A stretch of DNA of 64,000 nt from Lutjanus erythropterus (taxonomy: Eukaryota; Chordata; Actinopteri; Lutjaniformes; Lutjanidae), in the NCBI GenBank assembly GCA_020091685.1, contig CM034601.1:4278920-4342919 (forward strand), written 5' to 3'. A program made the position numbers and the translations under genes. Under the pieces are notes generated by a model, which was not told where the DNA came from, did no database searches, and saw only the letters and a list, made by a program, of their open reading frames with translations. How positions within the stretch are numbered: the stretch's first letter is position 1; each line of letters starts with the position of its first letter. Shown piece after piece: positions 22,760 to 33,604 of the stretch.

Positions 22760-24055
22760 GTGAAAGACTTTGATTCCACATGATTTGGACATGGATCACT
22801 TCCTTTCTCAGCCCCAGGTGTTTCAGATGTCACGCACCCCTGGGCTGGAGTCCTAGGAAAAAGCGATTCCTTTATATGTAGCTTACAAACCGAATTAACT
22901 GATGTTCCTCCTGTACGAAGAAAGTAAAGACAAAGCGGGGTTATCTCTGTATAGTTTATTCATCTACCCGTGGAGAGCTCAGCACTTCCTGCTGAGGCTC
23001 TTGTGATAAATGACAAAGCTGTCGTTTCAACTCAAGCAGGGTGAGCAACACGTGCCACAATTCATTTTCCCCCCGGCTCTCAAAGTGCTGAGTACTGCAC
23101 GCAGAAATGAGATGTGCCATCAAAGCTAACCTTAGCCTTTATTCCTGCATGAACCCAGCTATGTTTAACCAGCCAAGGTCCCTCGGGGCTCCCGGCAGGA
23201 GAGACGAATCAAGGGAAGCTTCGATCCACACAAAGAGCGAAGGTCGGTGTTCCACCGGAGCGGTTAATTCAATATGAAAATCCAGGTGCGGAGCCCACCA
23301 CGGCCCGCTGTTTGATTCCTGACACTTGAAAGTGTAGTTCTGAAATCATTTTGAGTACGGCGTCAGTCCTGTCAGGGCCGATGTGGAATCCAATTCAGCA
23401 AAAAAGGCACCAGAGACTGAGCTTGAATCTGCATGTCCTTGGAAAAATTTCTGCAGGTACATTATTTTTCTGTTGTGAACTCAAAAAATCTAATTCCCTT
23501 TTTCAAAAACTTTTCTTTTATGAATCAACTGATTACGGATACTTTTACATTAATTGCACAGAACAAGCTCATACATATGCTTATGTTAATTTATTTTAGT
23601 CCAACAGACACTAAAACAGACACATTTGATATATTTTTACTACTCTGAGCTGAGTAAAAAGCAACTGAACGAAAGAGAGCGCTGTCATATTCATCATCCT
23701 GCAGCCACTCTTCATCTCTTCCTTTAACCACACTTCATGTTTTGAGTCACTCCGGCCTTTTGTTACTCTAACCCTGACATGTCATTTTGTCAAATGAGGA
23801 GAGTTCCTGGATTTGACGCATACCATGTTAAAAACCCTCTCTGACAGGAAGCCAGAGACAAATAATTTTGAGTTTCAGTGAGTCAAATTTCTTGCAGGTA
23901 GAGGATTTTCATAGGGCTTAGTGTTGACAGTGTAAGCTAGGTGTAACTAAATACCTGGCAATTGAGTGCAGTAGTTTTTCAGAGTACAGACTACACCAGT
24001 TTTTAAAAGGGAACAAGACAAATTGTACAGCAGTCTTTTTCTTTTTTGTCTTGAG
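22760..24055. other. Unclassified; possible noncoding element at 23060-23300
   Basis: The segment 23060-23300 is GC-richer and free of repeat features by eye, with TTAATTCAATATG-type AT motifs inside GC-rich sequence. It could be a conserved noncoding element. No gene is seen. Confidence 0.35.
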
Positions 24056-24060
24056 TAGTC

Positions 24061-24987
24061 TCAAACATTCACTATGTTCAATTTGAAAGCAGCATTCATG
24101 GATCTATCAATTAATGGGCCAATCCAAGCAGCAGGCCATTTATCCCAGTGCCAGCTCCTCCCATTATTTATATTCCAAAAAGGCCTTTTCAAAAACCATT
24201 CAAACCATTCCTGAACCATTTTTGCTTTGTGGCATGGCGCACTATCCTGCTGAAAGAGGCCATGGCCATCAGGGAATACCGTTTCCATGAAAGGGTGTAC
24301 ATGGTCTGCCTCAGTGCTTAGGTAGGTGGTACTTGTCAAAGTAGCATCCACATGGTTGGCAGGGGCAGGACCCAAGGTTTCCAAGCAGAACATTGCCCAA
24401 AGCATCACACTGCCTCCGCCGGCTTGCCTTCTGCCCATAGTGCATCCTGGTACCATGTGTTCCCCAGGTAAGCGACACGCACGCACCCGGCCAGCCACGT
24501 GATGTAAAAGAAAACATGCTTCATCAGACCAGGCCACCTTCTTCCATTGCTCTATGGTCCAGTTCTGTTGCTCACATGCCCATTGTTGGCACTTTCAGCG
24601 GTGCACAGGGGTCAGCATGGACACCCTGACTGGTCTGCGGCTATGCAGCCCCATATGCAACAAACTGTGATGCACTGTGTATTCTGACACCTTTCCATCA
24701 GAACCAGCATTAACTTCTTCAGCAATTTGAGCAACAGTAGCTTGTCTGTTGGATCAGACCACACGGGCCAGCCTTCACTCCCCACATGCATCAGTGACTC
24801 TTGGCTGTCCATGACCCTGTGGCTGGTTCACCACTGTTCCTTCCTTGGACCACTTTTGATAGATACTGACCACTGCAGATCAGGAACACCCCACAAGAGC
24901 TGCAGTATTGGAGATGCTCTGACCCAGTCATCTAGCCATCGCAATTTGGCCCTTCTCAAACTCGCTCAAATCCTTACGCTTGCCCAT
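24061..24987 (-). pseudogene. Tc1-like transposase pseudogene
   Basis: The start ATG at 24987-24985 begins M-G-K-R-K-D-L-S-E-F, a typical Tc1 N-terminus, followed by the helix-turn-helix DNA-binding region (residues about 10-125). The DDE domain shows W-S-D-E with aspartate 155 and F-Q-Q-D-S-A-P-C-H with aspartate 248, 93 residues apart, as in the family. The third acid, expected 34 residues further on inside an SPDLNPIE-type block, is missing because the sequence diverges after W-F-E-W-F (about residue 265). One continuous frame runs to 24061, but it is broken by five TGA codons at residues 20, 36, 71, 78 and 131 (for example 24928-24930 and 24595-24597). No frameshift is needed up to residue 265. 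The family normally is about 340 residues long. It catalyses cut-and-paste transposition in the nucleus; this copy is inactive. Confidence 0.92.
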
Positions 24988-25134
24988 TTTTCCTGCTTCT
25001 AACACATTAACTTTGAGGACAAAATGTTCACTTGCTGCCTAATATATCTAGTAACAGGTACCATGATGAAGAGATAATCAGTGATATTCACTTCTCCTGT
25101 CAGTGGTCATAATGTTATGCCTGATCGGTGCATA
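24061..25134 (-). mobile_element. Tc1-like transposon, minus strand, 3' end lost
   Basis: The 5' end, at the high-coordinate side, has the terminal inverted repeat of a well-known fish Tc1-like family: GTCATAATGTTATGCCTGAT followed by CGGTGCATA at about 25106-25134, next to TA. A transposase frame begins about 150 bp inside it. The opposite terminal repeat is absent: sequence homologous to the family stops near 24205, and what follows is unrelated. The element therefore cannot be mobilised as it stands. Confidence 0.9.
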
Positions 25135-25139
25135 TATCT

Positions 25140-25720
25140 CCTTTTCCCAACACATTTACATTAATGGCAAACTTTTCAACAGCCACGTTTCCATCCAAAT
25201 GTACTGCCAGTTAGGTTAAAAAAAAAGTTTCTATCAGATCTGTGTTTCAGTGATCAACAATGTGAGTTAAATGTTCACAACATCAGAACTTAAAAAAACG
25301 TGTTTCCATCTCCCATTGAGCAGTCATAAGTTCCATAATAACCTTGAAGTATGATGTAATTCAAGATGTCTGAGAGAAAACGACGGTCATGCTCATCCTA
25401 TGTTTGAGTTTCATCATCAAAAGGTAAGTATTCTTCGATGAGACTCAACAATCAGCTGTCTTGCTCCAGAATCGCTTAATGAACTTTCAACTTTTTTTTT
25501 AAAAAAAGGGCAAAAACTCTTCAAGTAAGTATAAAAACTTTTTGCCATTTCTATCAACCTTTTCTCAGGCGATACTTAAAATATACATTAAAAATACATT
25601 GATGGAAAAAGGGACACAACACTTTTCATTAACGAGATGTGGCACAGGCACAGTGGGGGTAATATATCAGGATGTGAAGGGCCGAACAGAACAACATAAA
25701 GATGCATGTGCGGCATTAAG
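25140..25720. repeat. Possible GTTTCCATC-type MITE block
   Basis: ACGTTTCCATCCAAATG at about 25182 and CGTGTTTCCATCTCCC at about 25299 resemble a fish MITE family with GTTTCCATCCA motifs. A related start is at about 40993 (CAGGTTTCCATCCACAG). Boundaries are not defined. Confidence 0.35.
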
Positions 25721-26310
25721 TTTAGACGTCTAGTCAGATTGCACCAAAGCCTATGAACTGATTATGTTTAAGGTGTAATTTGTCCCGACCAACAAGGAGC
25801 CAGAAAAGTAATGAGATAGTGAAAGAGCTGTCAATGAAGCCACGTTTGTACGCAGTCCTGACAAGACGTCTAACCAAGCAACACTGGTGAAAACACCAGA
25901 CAGTGTAGTGTGGGTGTGTAAAGGGATTTAAAAGCAATATGTTCTCGTGGTGTCTTTCTCTGGCTGAGCTGTCTGACTCCCTGCAGACGACGGTGACACA
26001 AAAAGAATGATCTCTTTAGTGGGTTTAAAATATATTGACCTAATCTTTCATACTGTGGATTTTATTTTATAAGGTTTCAGTTTCAAAGTTTTTTTTTGCT
26101 CTTTTTCTTCTGAATATTTGTGCGGGTGGAACATCCTCCAGGTCCCTCTTTGCAGTTGAAGTTTTACAGGTTAAACTTGGCCAATGAGTTCATTTCTCAC
26201 GGCAGAGCTGCTGCTCCTCAGTCTGCTTCTCAGATTTTCAAATGAGGCTGACCTGCTTTTTTTTTTTTTTTAGGTTGTGCAGATGAAGCCAGGTGAAATC
26301 AGTTATCCGG
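25721..26310. other. Unclassified sequence
   Basis: Contains a T-run at about 26258-26271. No gene recognised. Confidence 0.45.
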
Positions 26311-26316
26311 CGATTT

Positions 26317-26370
26317 GACCATGCTGAGAGGAAATAAGATTACACAATCTTATTTCCTCTCAGCATGGTC
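26317..26370. repeat. Perfect 25 bp inverted repeat, 4 nt loop
   Basis: 26317-26341 (starting GACCATGCTGAGAGG) is the exact reverse complement of 26346-26370 (ending CCTCTCAGCATGGTC), with only ACAC between. Pairing extends weakly outwards (GATT/AATC with one bulge). A transcript would form a 25 bp stem without mismatch. The loop is too tight and the stem too short for a typical precursor microRNA. Confidence 0.9.
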
Positions 26371-26371
26371 A

Positions 26372-29300
26372 ATCAGGTCAGAGTGTCTATTTTAGAAAGA
26401 AAGAAAAGCACAACATGGCAATTTCTGTGAATGAGATAGTGCGAGCGTGCATGCATGGATGTGTCTTGACTGCCAGAGAGATTACAGTGCGCATCGCCCA
26501 CTTCATTGCAAAAAGGTCACTTAATAATTCAGCAAACCTGCAACAATCAGAGATTGTTTTCATTTGGTGACTCAGCACTGTCACTCTGTATCAACTTTAG
26601 GCCCAGATTTAGATGTTTTATTAATATTTGAACAAAACAGTGGCACATTGACTCAGGGCACGAAACTGAAGCGAGTGTTGGCACTCTTAAAAGCCATCAG
26701 TTTTGACTAATTGATGCTACTTTGACATAGGGGAACACTGAGCGAATTCAAATTTCTGCATTTTTTTCCCCCTTAAAATGGATACAGTTAGCAATGAAAA
26801 TGAACTCTTGCTGAACTAAATGTTTTAAAATTAAAGTTTTAAAGTCTGACTTCACCTCCTGCTCTGAGCCTAATTCATAATTACAGCCTAATTTTGAAAA
26901 AAAAAATGTTAAAAAAGAGAGCATAGAGCAGAGACAGGGGGTGGTGTGGGTGTGCACAGAACAAACAGTGAAGGGGGCGACGTAGTGTGTCACATGGGGG
27001 GTAAAGTCTCATTTTTGCCCCCTTTACGTATGAACATAGATACGTCTGATTTAAACAATAGGCTTGTTCGTGATGAACTGCGCCTCACCTGGGAGGCAGA
27101 CGAGATCAGGTGGCCACAGTTGGCTCTGCAGTAGGTGTGTGTGTCTGTAAGAGTGTCACTAGCTTATATATCCAGAAAAAATGAAGCAAGAGCTTCTACT
27201 GCTGTAAAAAGTGCTGAAATTGAGAAATACTAAGTAGAAGATTGGCATAAAATAGTGTAAACTCCTAGAGCATCTCAATCAGCATAACTTTGAAAATTAA
27301 CATAGTTTTATTCTTTTCTCTTTTTTTGTGTTAAGTTTCATGACAGAGCAGTCCCAAACGGTTGACTCTACATCAGCATTGGCCTCCAAGGTCCAGGATG
27401 ATTTAAAGCATAAAAAAATAGGTGGTTATTTGAGCCATTTTCAACCCATGAAATCACAACTTTAAGAAGAAATTGTTAAGATATTGAACATTAACATTAC
27501 TGTTGATGTGTTTCATCAAACTACAGTAAAATAGTTGAATTTACAGCTCAAAAACACATTTAAGAGTGCAGTACCTCTTTAAATAAAGTTGTCCTCAGTT
27601 TTAATGTAAGCTGAATCGTCGCTGAATATAAAGATAAACCTTCCACAGCCTAAATCTCCTGTACTATCTGTTGAATGATGAAGTTTGGGTAATGAGTTTG
27701 GTTCAAAATGGATGCACAGCGGGGTGCAAAATATAAATCTTCATGTATTCCCTGGCAGCCCTCTCTCTGCTTTACCTGTAATATATAACACAATTCTGCA
27801 TTTCATTTCGGGTTGCAGACTTACTTACAGACAACACATTTCCTCATAATGGTGACTGACATGAAAGAAATTTGGCTGCAGTAATGACTTGGTTTTCTAA
27901 TCTGCAGATAGGCTGTGATGGATCTGAGGCAGCTGCTCAGAACAGAACGATTTGCATGCACACACAAATACGTGTTGGATGTATGAACTGTAGATACGGG
28001 CGCCCACACGTTACACACCCTCAGACAAGGAAATTGCACATCATGTCTGCTAATGACGCATGGATGAAGACCTGAACGAGGCCTACATACTAATGGGACT
28101 GTGAGGCGATGAAAGCAGGAGAGCAAGTGTGCTATCTTGTAATGAAAAGGGACTCTGAACTTGTTAAGTGGATTTTTAATACTGAAGCAGAGACGATAAG
28201 GAAGAGCCCTGTAAGAGGAAATTTAAATTAATGTTAAACGCAGAAAAAGTGACATCAAATCTTATCTGGAGATGATCATCAACCGCTGTGATGAAGACCT
28301 CTGCACAGAGAGAAATAACTTAAATAAGTGCTACATGACTCACTCTGACATCAGATACATTAATATGCACAGAATCACCCTACCACTGGGTATATGCTGG
28401 TTACAGTCTTATTCATATGAGCCTTTTAGGGCCTAAAATTCACCTATTAGGTTGTAATAAATAAACCAGTAAAATGGGTGTCGCCTGTCGGATCCTTGTT
28501 GCATGAAGAGCGGGTCACTTTGAAAATGAAGTGGAACCATGTATCGGTTACTACATTGGGTGGTGTGAATGCAAATGCATTCACAGACATCAGCGGCTGA
28601 AAAAATGTACGTTACGTGCATCTGGGAAACTAAAGGCGATATGGAACTGTCTACAACCTGCAGTATGCGGCACACTGGCCTACTGCATACAGCTTCTCAT
28701 AGTGGTGTGTGTGTAGATGATTTATCATTGTATTTTGCAGTATGCTAGGCTAGGCTTAGCCGGCTTCTGATTCTGGAAAGGAGAAAGATGATCACCGGAC
28801 AGATGGATAACACAAGCAGACAATTGGACGGAACCAGATTCACCTGCGTTTTGTCACATTACTTCACTGCAAATGGAATGTGTGTTGTTTGTGCTCCCAA
28901 TATTTTTGACACTTTGGAGGCTTAACATTCTCATTACCTCACCCAATCAAACTGGGTTTGTTTTCATAAAACTTGCTGACTGATGGTATTTATGTTTATG
29001 TCAATGCCCATGCTGGTTTGGTCCCCTTTGGCAATAGCTGCATAATTTGCACAAGTGAATTTAGTGATGCAATAGCATATGAAAATTGTAGAAAGAAAAT
29101 TTCTTTTGCATCAATTGTTGTAACTGCTCTAGTGTACTGTATTATGGGATACAAGAGACGAGTTTAGTTTGCATACTACATGCTACATTTAGGCTAAATC
29201 AGTTCAACTGCTCATATAGCAGGCAGTTTCGAATATAGCCAAAGTTTTGGGGGTTCTGGGGGGAGTACAACTGCAAAACTGTACTCCCCCTGCAGCTGCA

Positions 29301-31555
29301 GCCCGCAGCTTAATTTGACTAAGCCTCATCTGGCTTGCACACGTAAAGAATTGACAGATTGGTAAATTGATGTGTGGTCGTTCTTAGTTTGGAGAATTAT
29401 TTGTCTGCCAAGTTCTGATAACAAACAAGACTCCAGGACGCTAACTAGCTATACAGCACATTGTGGTTGGCATCGAAGTTCTTAAGCAAGTATTATACAT
29501 AAATTTCATTATCTTTGTAGACATCTGCGTACCCCGTAATTTGTTGTAATAATGCGGGCTCCTTCACGGACGTTTCCATGCAGCCACTACAGATGCCGAT
29601 CTACTATGTATGTCCGGAGTCCGTCCTCCAAGCAGAGTCCAGAAAGTTGTAAATTAATAGGCGTCTGTGGTGTCCACATCTGCCCATGTATGCATCCATA
29701 TGGGATTATAATAGAGCCGTTAAAGGTATGAGTGACATCCAGCCACATAAAATTGAGTAATAACAGGTCCAACTCTGCCATAAAAAGTGGATAAGCGTGT
29801 CTCTACCCTTTGCCAAGAGACATGGATAACCCACCATAGCCCACTCATAGGCATTGGAGATTTATTTCCATTCAGCAAGAATTTCCCAATAAGCTTTGAT
29901 CATAAGCTTGCAGTCCCTGCCTGTTGCATCTTTAAGGAGAAATTCCAGTTTAATACAACCAGAGACTTATAATTTTTCCAGGTAGGATAACATACAAAAC
30001 AAAAGCAAATCAGACACTTTTTTAAGGGTGTGAAAACAAAGGCAGGCAAATTATTTCCAAAACTGTCTGTTATAAGCATCCATCGCCATTTAAGGAGCGA
30101 CTTCCTGCTTGTATGAGCACACAGTTTTCCAGTTCTCAAAAAAAAGTGGGTTTCAGGAAGTGGATAAACTGTTGGCTATTGTATGACTCTGGTGAATCCA
30201 AGCTGATCTTTCAAACACAGAAGTCACAGAATAACACTAACTGATCCAGGCAGTAGTAGACCATCAACTCTTGTTGAAAAAGGCTGTCCGACAGCAAAGT
30301 AAAAAAGTTTTTTAGACTCTGTCAACATTGCTTAGCTTACGTAATCCTCTCTGCTTCTCCAAACTAGGGGCAAATCTGAACAATTCCTTAAAGTATAAGT
30401 TAAACTACTGGCACTAAAAATAAAGAAAAATAAAAGTACACAAAAAAGTTTTTGATCCTAATAAACTAAACTAAAGAAATGGTCAAAAATACAGAAATAA
30501 GTTTTTGTTTTTTGTTTTTTCTCTAAGCGAATACTTGCTTGTTCCCAAAGAGAAAATATGTCTTGGATAAAGCTTCTGCTTATTACGTACAATCACTGCA
30601 TCAGTGAAAAACTTAAATATACCCCTAATGTCCTGAACAGTATGTGAGCTACGTTCATGCTCTCATAATGAGAAACCTTCACATGCTGTCAGATTAATCG
30701 TGTTCCTGCTGCTTGGAAACATCTCTTTTGCTGCCTGTGCAAACTCTGACTCCCGAGACATTAAAGGTGGATTTTGATGTTGACTACAAAAAAAAAAAAA
30801 AAACACACGACCAAATGTGGAGTTGTGCAGAACTTGTTATAAAAACTGGGATCCTAATTTCTTGTACTGGTGCAAGGAGCAACATCGTGCCCAGCAGGAG
30901 GGAGGGGCGCCGGAGACTTCATCTGTTTCATCCCATTTTCTGGCACACTGCTCTACCTGTGAACATGAAAATTCTGTTAATTGGTTTATTCATGGAAACA
31001 GGGAGAGCCAGTCGCAGGGTATCAAAGGTTCATGGAAAGAACCTAACGTAGCTCCAGTGGAGAACTGCCAACAGCCGGGTGGCTAGAAACACCACCGGAA
31101 CATATTTCCTGGAGTACGGAGGTGTTATACAAAGGGCAACTGCACATGGAGAGTGTTCAACTGAAGTGATAATTAAAAGGAGGGACATAATGATGAGGGG
31201 AAAAAAAACATGGCTACCAGTGGATGAGAGGAAAACTGATAATGAGAGAGCCTTTTTATACTTCAGGCAACCACTGACACTGTTTTTAAACTAGAACTTA
31301 AGCTATTTTAAAAAACGCTGTCATTAAACATTTATGCAACATTATTAAGACTGATTTTTGGGCTGATTTTTGTCATAAGATACATCTTTTAAAAAATATA
31401 TCAATTTAAACCTATTTTATACCCAGGTGCACCCAAAAGTTAAGTTTCCAGCTGTAAGACAACTGATTTTAGATATTCAAATTAAAAACAAATTCTTTTT
31501 GTTTTTTGTTCTTTTTTTTCAATGAAAACTGACAACAGTTTGTCCAAACATTTTA
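26372..31555. other. About 5 kb without recognisable features
   Basis: No gene, named repeat or long microsatellite is recognised, apart from a short inverted repeat GGGGGAGTACA (29259-29269) / TGTACTCCCCC (29280-29290), A-runs near 30790, and a possible repeat core at 30670-31090. In that core, overlapping 112- and 89-codon plus-strand frames are open together, which is usual for non-coding repeat sequence. Neither peptide is recognised. Confidence 0.45.
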
Positions 31556-31559
31556 TGCA

Positions 31560-31775
31560 CAGTGCAGTCCACAAGTATTTGGGCAATTTGTTCATTTTTC
31601 TGGTCACTTTACTTCCAGCACATTTTATTTGAAATTACACAAAAAGTGTGCGGTTGAAGTGCTGACATTTGCCTTTAATTTGAGGGTATTTGCATCCACA
31701 TCAGATGAACAATGTGAAAATTGTAGTAGTTTATGAACCTTTAATTGGATATACATGAATGCACTGAACAAGTTA
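31560..31775 (+). repeat. Non-autonomous DNA-transposon-like repeat, left part
   Basis: CAGTGCAGTCCACAAGTATTT is the terminus of a fish repeat that usually reads CAGTGCAGTCCGTAAGTATTTGG. The interior pieces TTGAAATTACACAA and TTGAAGTGCTGACATTTGCC are compatible. The right terminus is missing, and the next repeat starts at about 31792. Confidence 0.6.
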
Positions 31776-31791
31776 AGTCAACTTATTGTTA

Positions 31792-31920
31792 GAGTTCACC
31801 CCAAAGTCAAAAATCCATTTTTTTCCTCTGGCCCAACCCTAACCCTAATTCTAATTATCTACCTAGATTATTTTGGTGTTGTGCACAAGCAAACATGAGA
31901 TTGTTTCTACTCCAGAGGTC
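31792..31920 (+). repeat. TTAA-type MITE fragment
   Basis: AGAGTTCACCCCAAAGTC and AAAAATCCATTTTTTTCCTC, then CTAGATTATTTTGGTGT, match the left part of the MITE family seen at 7757. It is interrupted by a short AACCCTAACCCTAA insertion or iteration at about 31835-31850. Confidence 0.55.
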
Positions 31921-32255
31921 TATTTTAGGAACGACTCACGGCATGTTATAAGTGGTGATAGAAATACTTATCAGCATGACACAGGTTGACTCAGCATGGC
32001 CAAAAGTGCCAGTGGACAAGCCCCATTCCCAGTTCAGACCACAGGCCACTCCCTCGCTTGCTTCATCTTGGTCCTACAGTGTTGCTTGGCTGTCTTGCCT
32101 ATACGCTCTGGGCACTCGTCCCACTGTGCATTTGGAATCATGCACATCATCTACAAGTGATCCAACACTGTTAAACCAATATGCATGTAAACACCCTTAA
32201 AGTTTCACAGAAACACATGTAGTTATTACCCCTACTATTATCTAGCCTTAAGGGA
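31921..32255. other. Unclassified sequence
   Basis: No gene recognised; two overlapping short plus-strand frames show no motif. Confidence 0.4.
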
Positions 32256-32259
32256 AGTT

Positions 32260-32420
32260 TTGGTTTTATTTGCTGCTGTTTTGAGATATCCATCTCTGAA
32301 ATCACACCACCACTGCAACACAACAGGAGCAAATTTAATTATTTTTGTGGTGACATTTTAAAAACTCAACAGTAAGCGCTGCTCTCTGGATAGTCCACAG
32401 ACCCTACTGTGGACATTCGT
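32260..32420 (+). repeat. TTAA-type MITE internal fragment
   Basis: TTTTGAGATATCCATCTCTG, AAAAACTCAACAGTAAGC and GATAGTCCACAGACC correspond in order to the interior of the same MITE family as at 7757 and 31792. It may be a continuation of the 31792 copy after an insertion. Confidence 0.45.
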
Positions 32421-32424
32421 GTGG

Positions 32425-33300
32425 TTATTTATTCGCCTTTGGGGTGTTTTTTTTTCAGTATAATTTGAATTTCAGCCTCTGCTTTCTGTTTGGAATCTGC
32501 ATGTTTTTTTTAAAGATTTGGACAAACCAAACACTCAACTACCGGTAGGTGACAGGTATGACTGCAGAGAGCTTGTTTCTTTCCAGCTGCCGTAGAGTGT
32601 TTGATAATTTATTATATCTTTTGAAAACATCCTCATATCATTTCCCTGTGTGTGACAACTAGCAGCAGCTGCACTGTGAAAAAAAAAAAAAACTAAGCCA
32701 CCACTGGTTTTGTTTTCCTCTCACGTGACTGATCAGACAGAGGTATTGATCGGCCGGAGAGCGCAAAACTGCGGTTGCCTGGATTTCAATCTCTGAGAGG
32801 TAAACCATTGAGAGTGTGTGTGTGTGTGTGTGTGTACGTCATGCAAACATGACTGTACACTTGTGAATTATGCCTCATTCATTGATTGTTTGTCCTGTTT
32901 CATCTGAAATCCTTTGCAGGAAAAGCGTTTTCCGGTTTAATCCATCTCTCTGATGTCTGATAGCTTTCGCCTTCTCACATCTCATCATAATCACTTTCCC
33001 TTTAACACTGTGAAAATCTGGAAACTGTTTACTCTTCACGTAGGGGGTGACAGGGCTCAGTGTGGCTGCTAATACTGAGAGCATACTGATGAAACAATCT
33101 TAACTTCCGTAAGAAATGTAATTAAATGTTTATGGATTCAGTATGTTGTGTCAGCAAATCCACGCACAAACATTTGCACATAATAGTTGTTGGCCAGATC
33201 CACCTTCTTGCGTTCCTTTAGTCATAGTCTTAGATTTTTTTTTGGTATATCATGGTATTACCTGGACACATGGAAATTATGTCTAAATAAAGTGTTGCAG
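32425..33300. other. Unclassified; includes (TG)n at 32814-32835
   Basis: A short TG microsatellite lies at 32814-32835, and an A-run at about 32679-32691. No gene recognised. Confidence 0.5.
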
Positions 33301-33305
33301 TAGGT

Positions 33306-33601
33306 CAGGGGTGCCAAAACTTACTCTCTTGGAGGGCCAAAAATGAAACCTAATGTTGGGCCACGGGCCAGCTAACTACCTGTGTACAGTGTCACTCTGG
33401 CCACCATACTCATTATGATTATAACAAATAAAACATATATTAGAGATCCTACAAATTTAAAGATATGTTCTTCCTTGCAAAAAACAGCTTAAACAACGAT
33501 TTATAGCCGATTCTATTTTCCATCGGCTATAAACATTTGGCGGACCAAGTCAAACCTTGTGGTGGGCCAACTTGGCATGCGGGCCCCACTTAGGCAAACC
33601 T
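33306..33601. mobile_element. hAT-type MITE (CAGGGGTG termini)
   Basis: The left end CAGGGGTGCCAAAAC is the typical terminus of the vertebrate hAT MITEs with GGCC-rich flanks. The flanking GGAGGGCCAAAAATGAAAC and, at the other side, GTGGGCCAACTTGGC, GCGGGCCCCACTTAGGC and AAACCTTG form the degraded inverted counterpart. The adjacent octamers CAGTAGGT and CTATAGAT agree at five of eight positions, compatible with an old 8 bp target duplication. Confidence 0.7.
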
Positions 33602-33604
33602 TGC

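Noticed and set aside
26317..26370. Precursor microRNA
   Set aside because: Stem of 25 bp with a 4 nt loop is shorter and tighter than typical precursors; no mismatches or flanking stem.
31835..31850. AACCCTAACCCTAA as telomeric repeat
   Set aside because: Only about two units; too short to mean anything.
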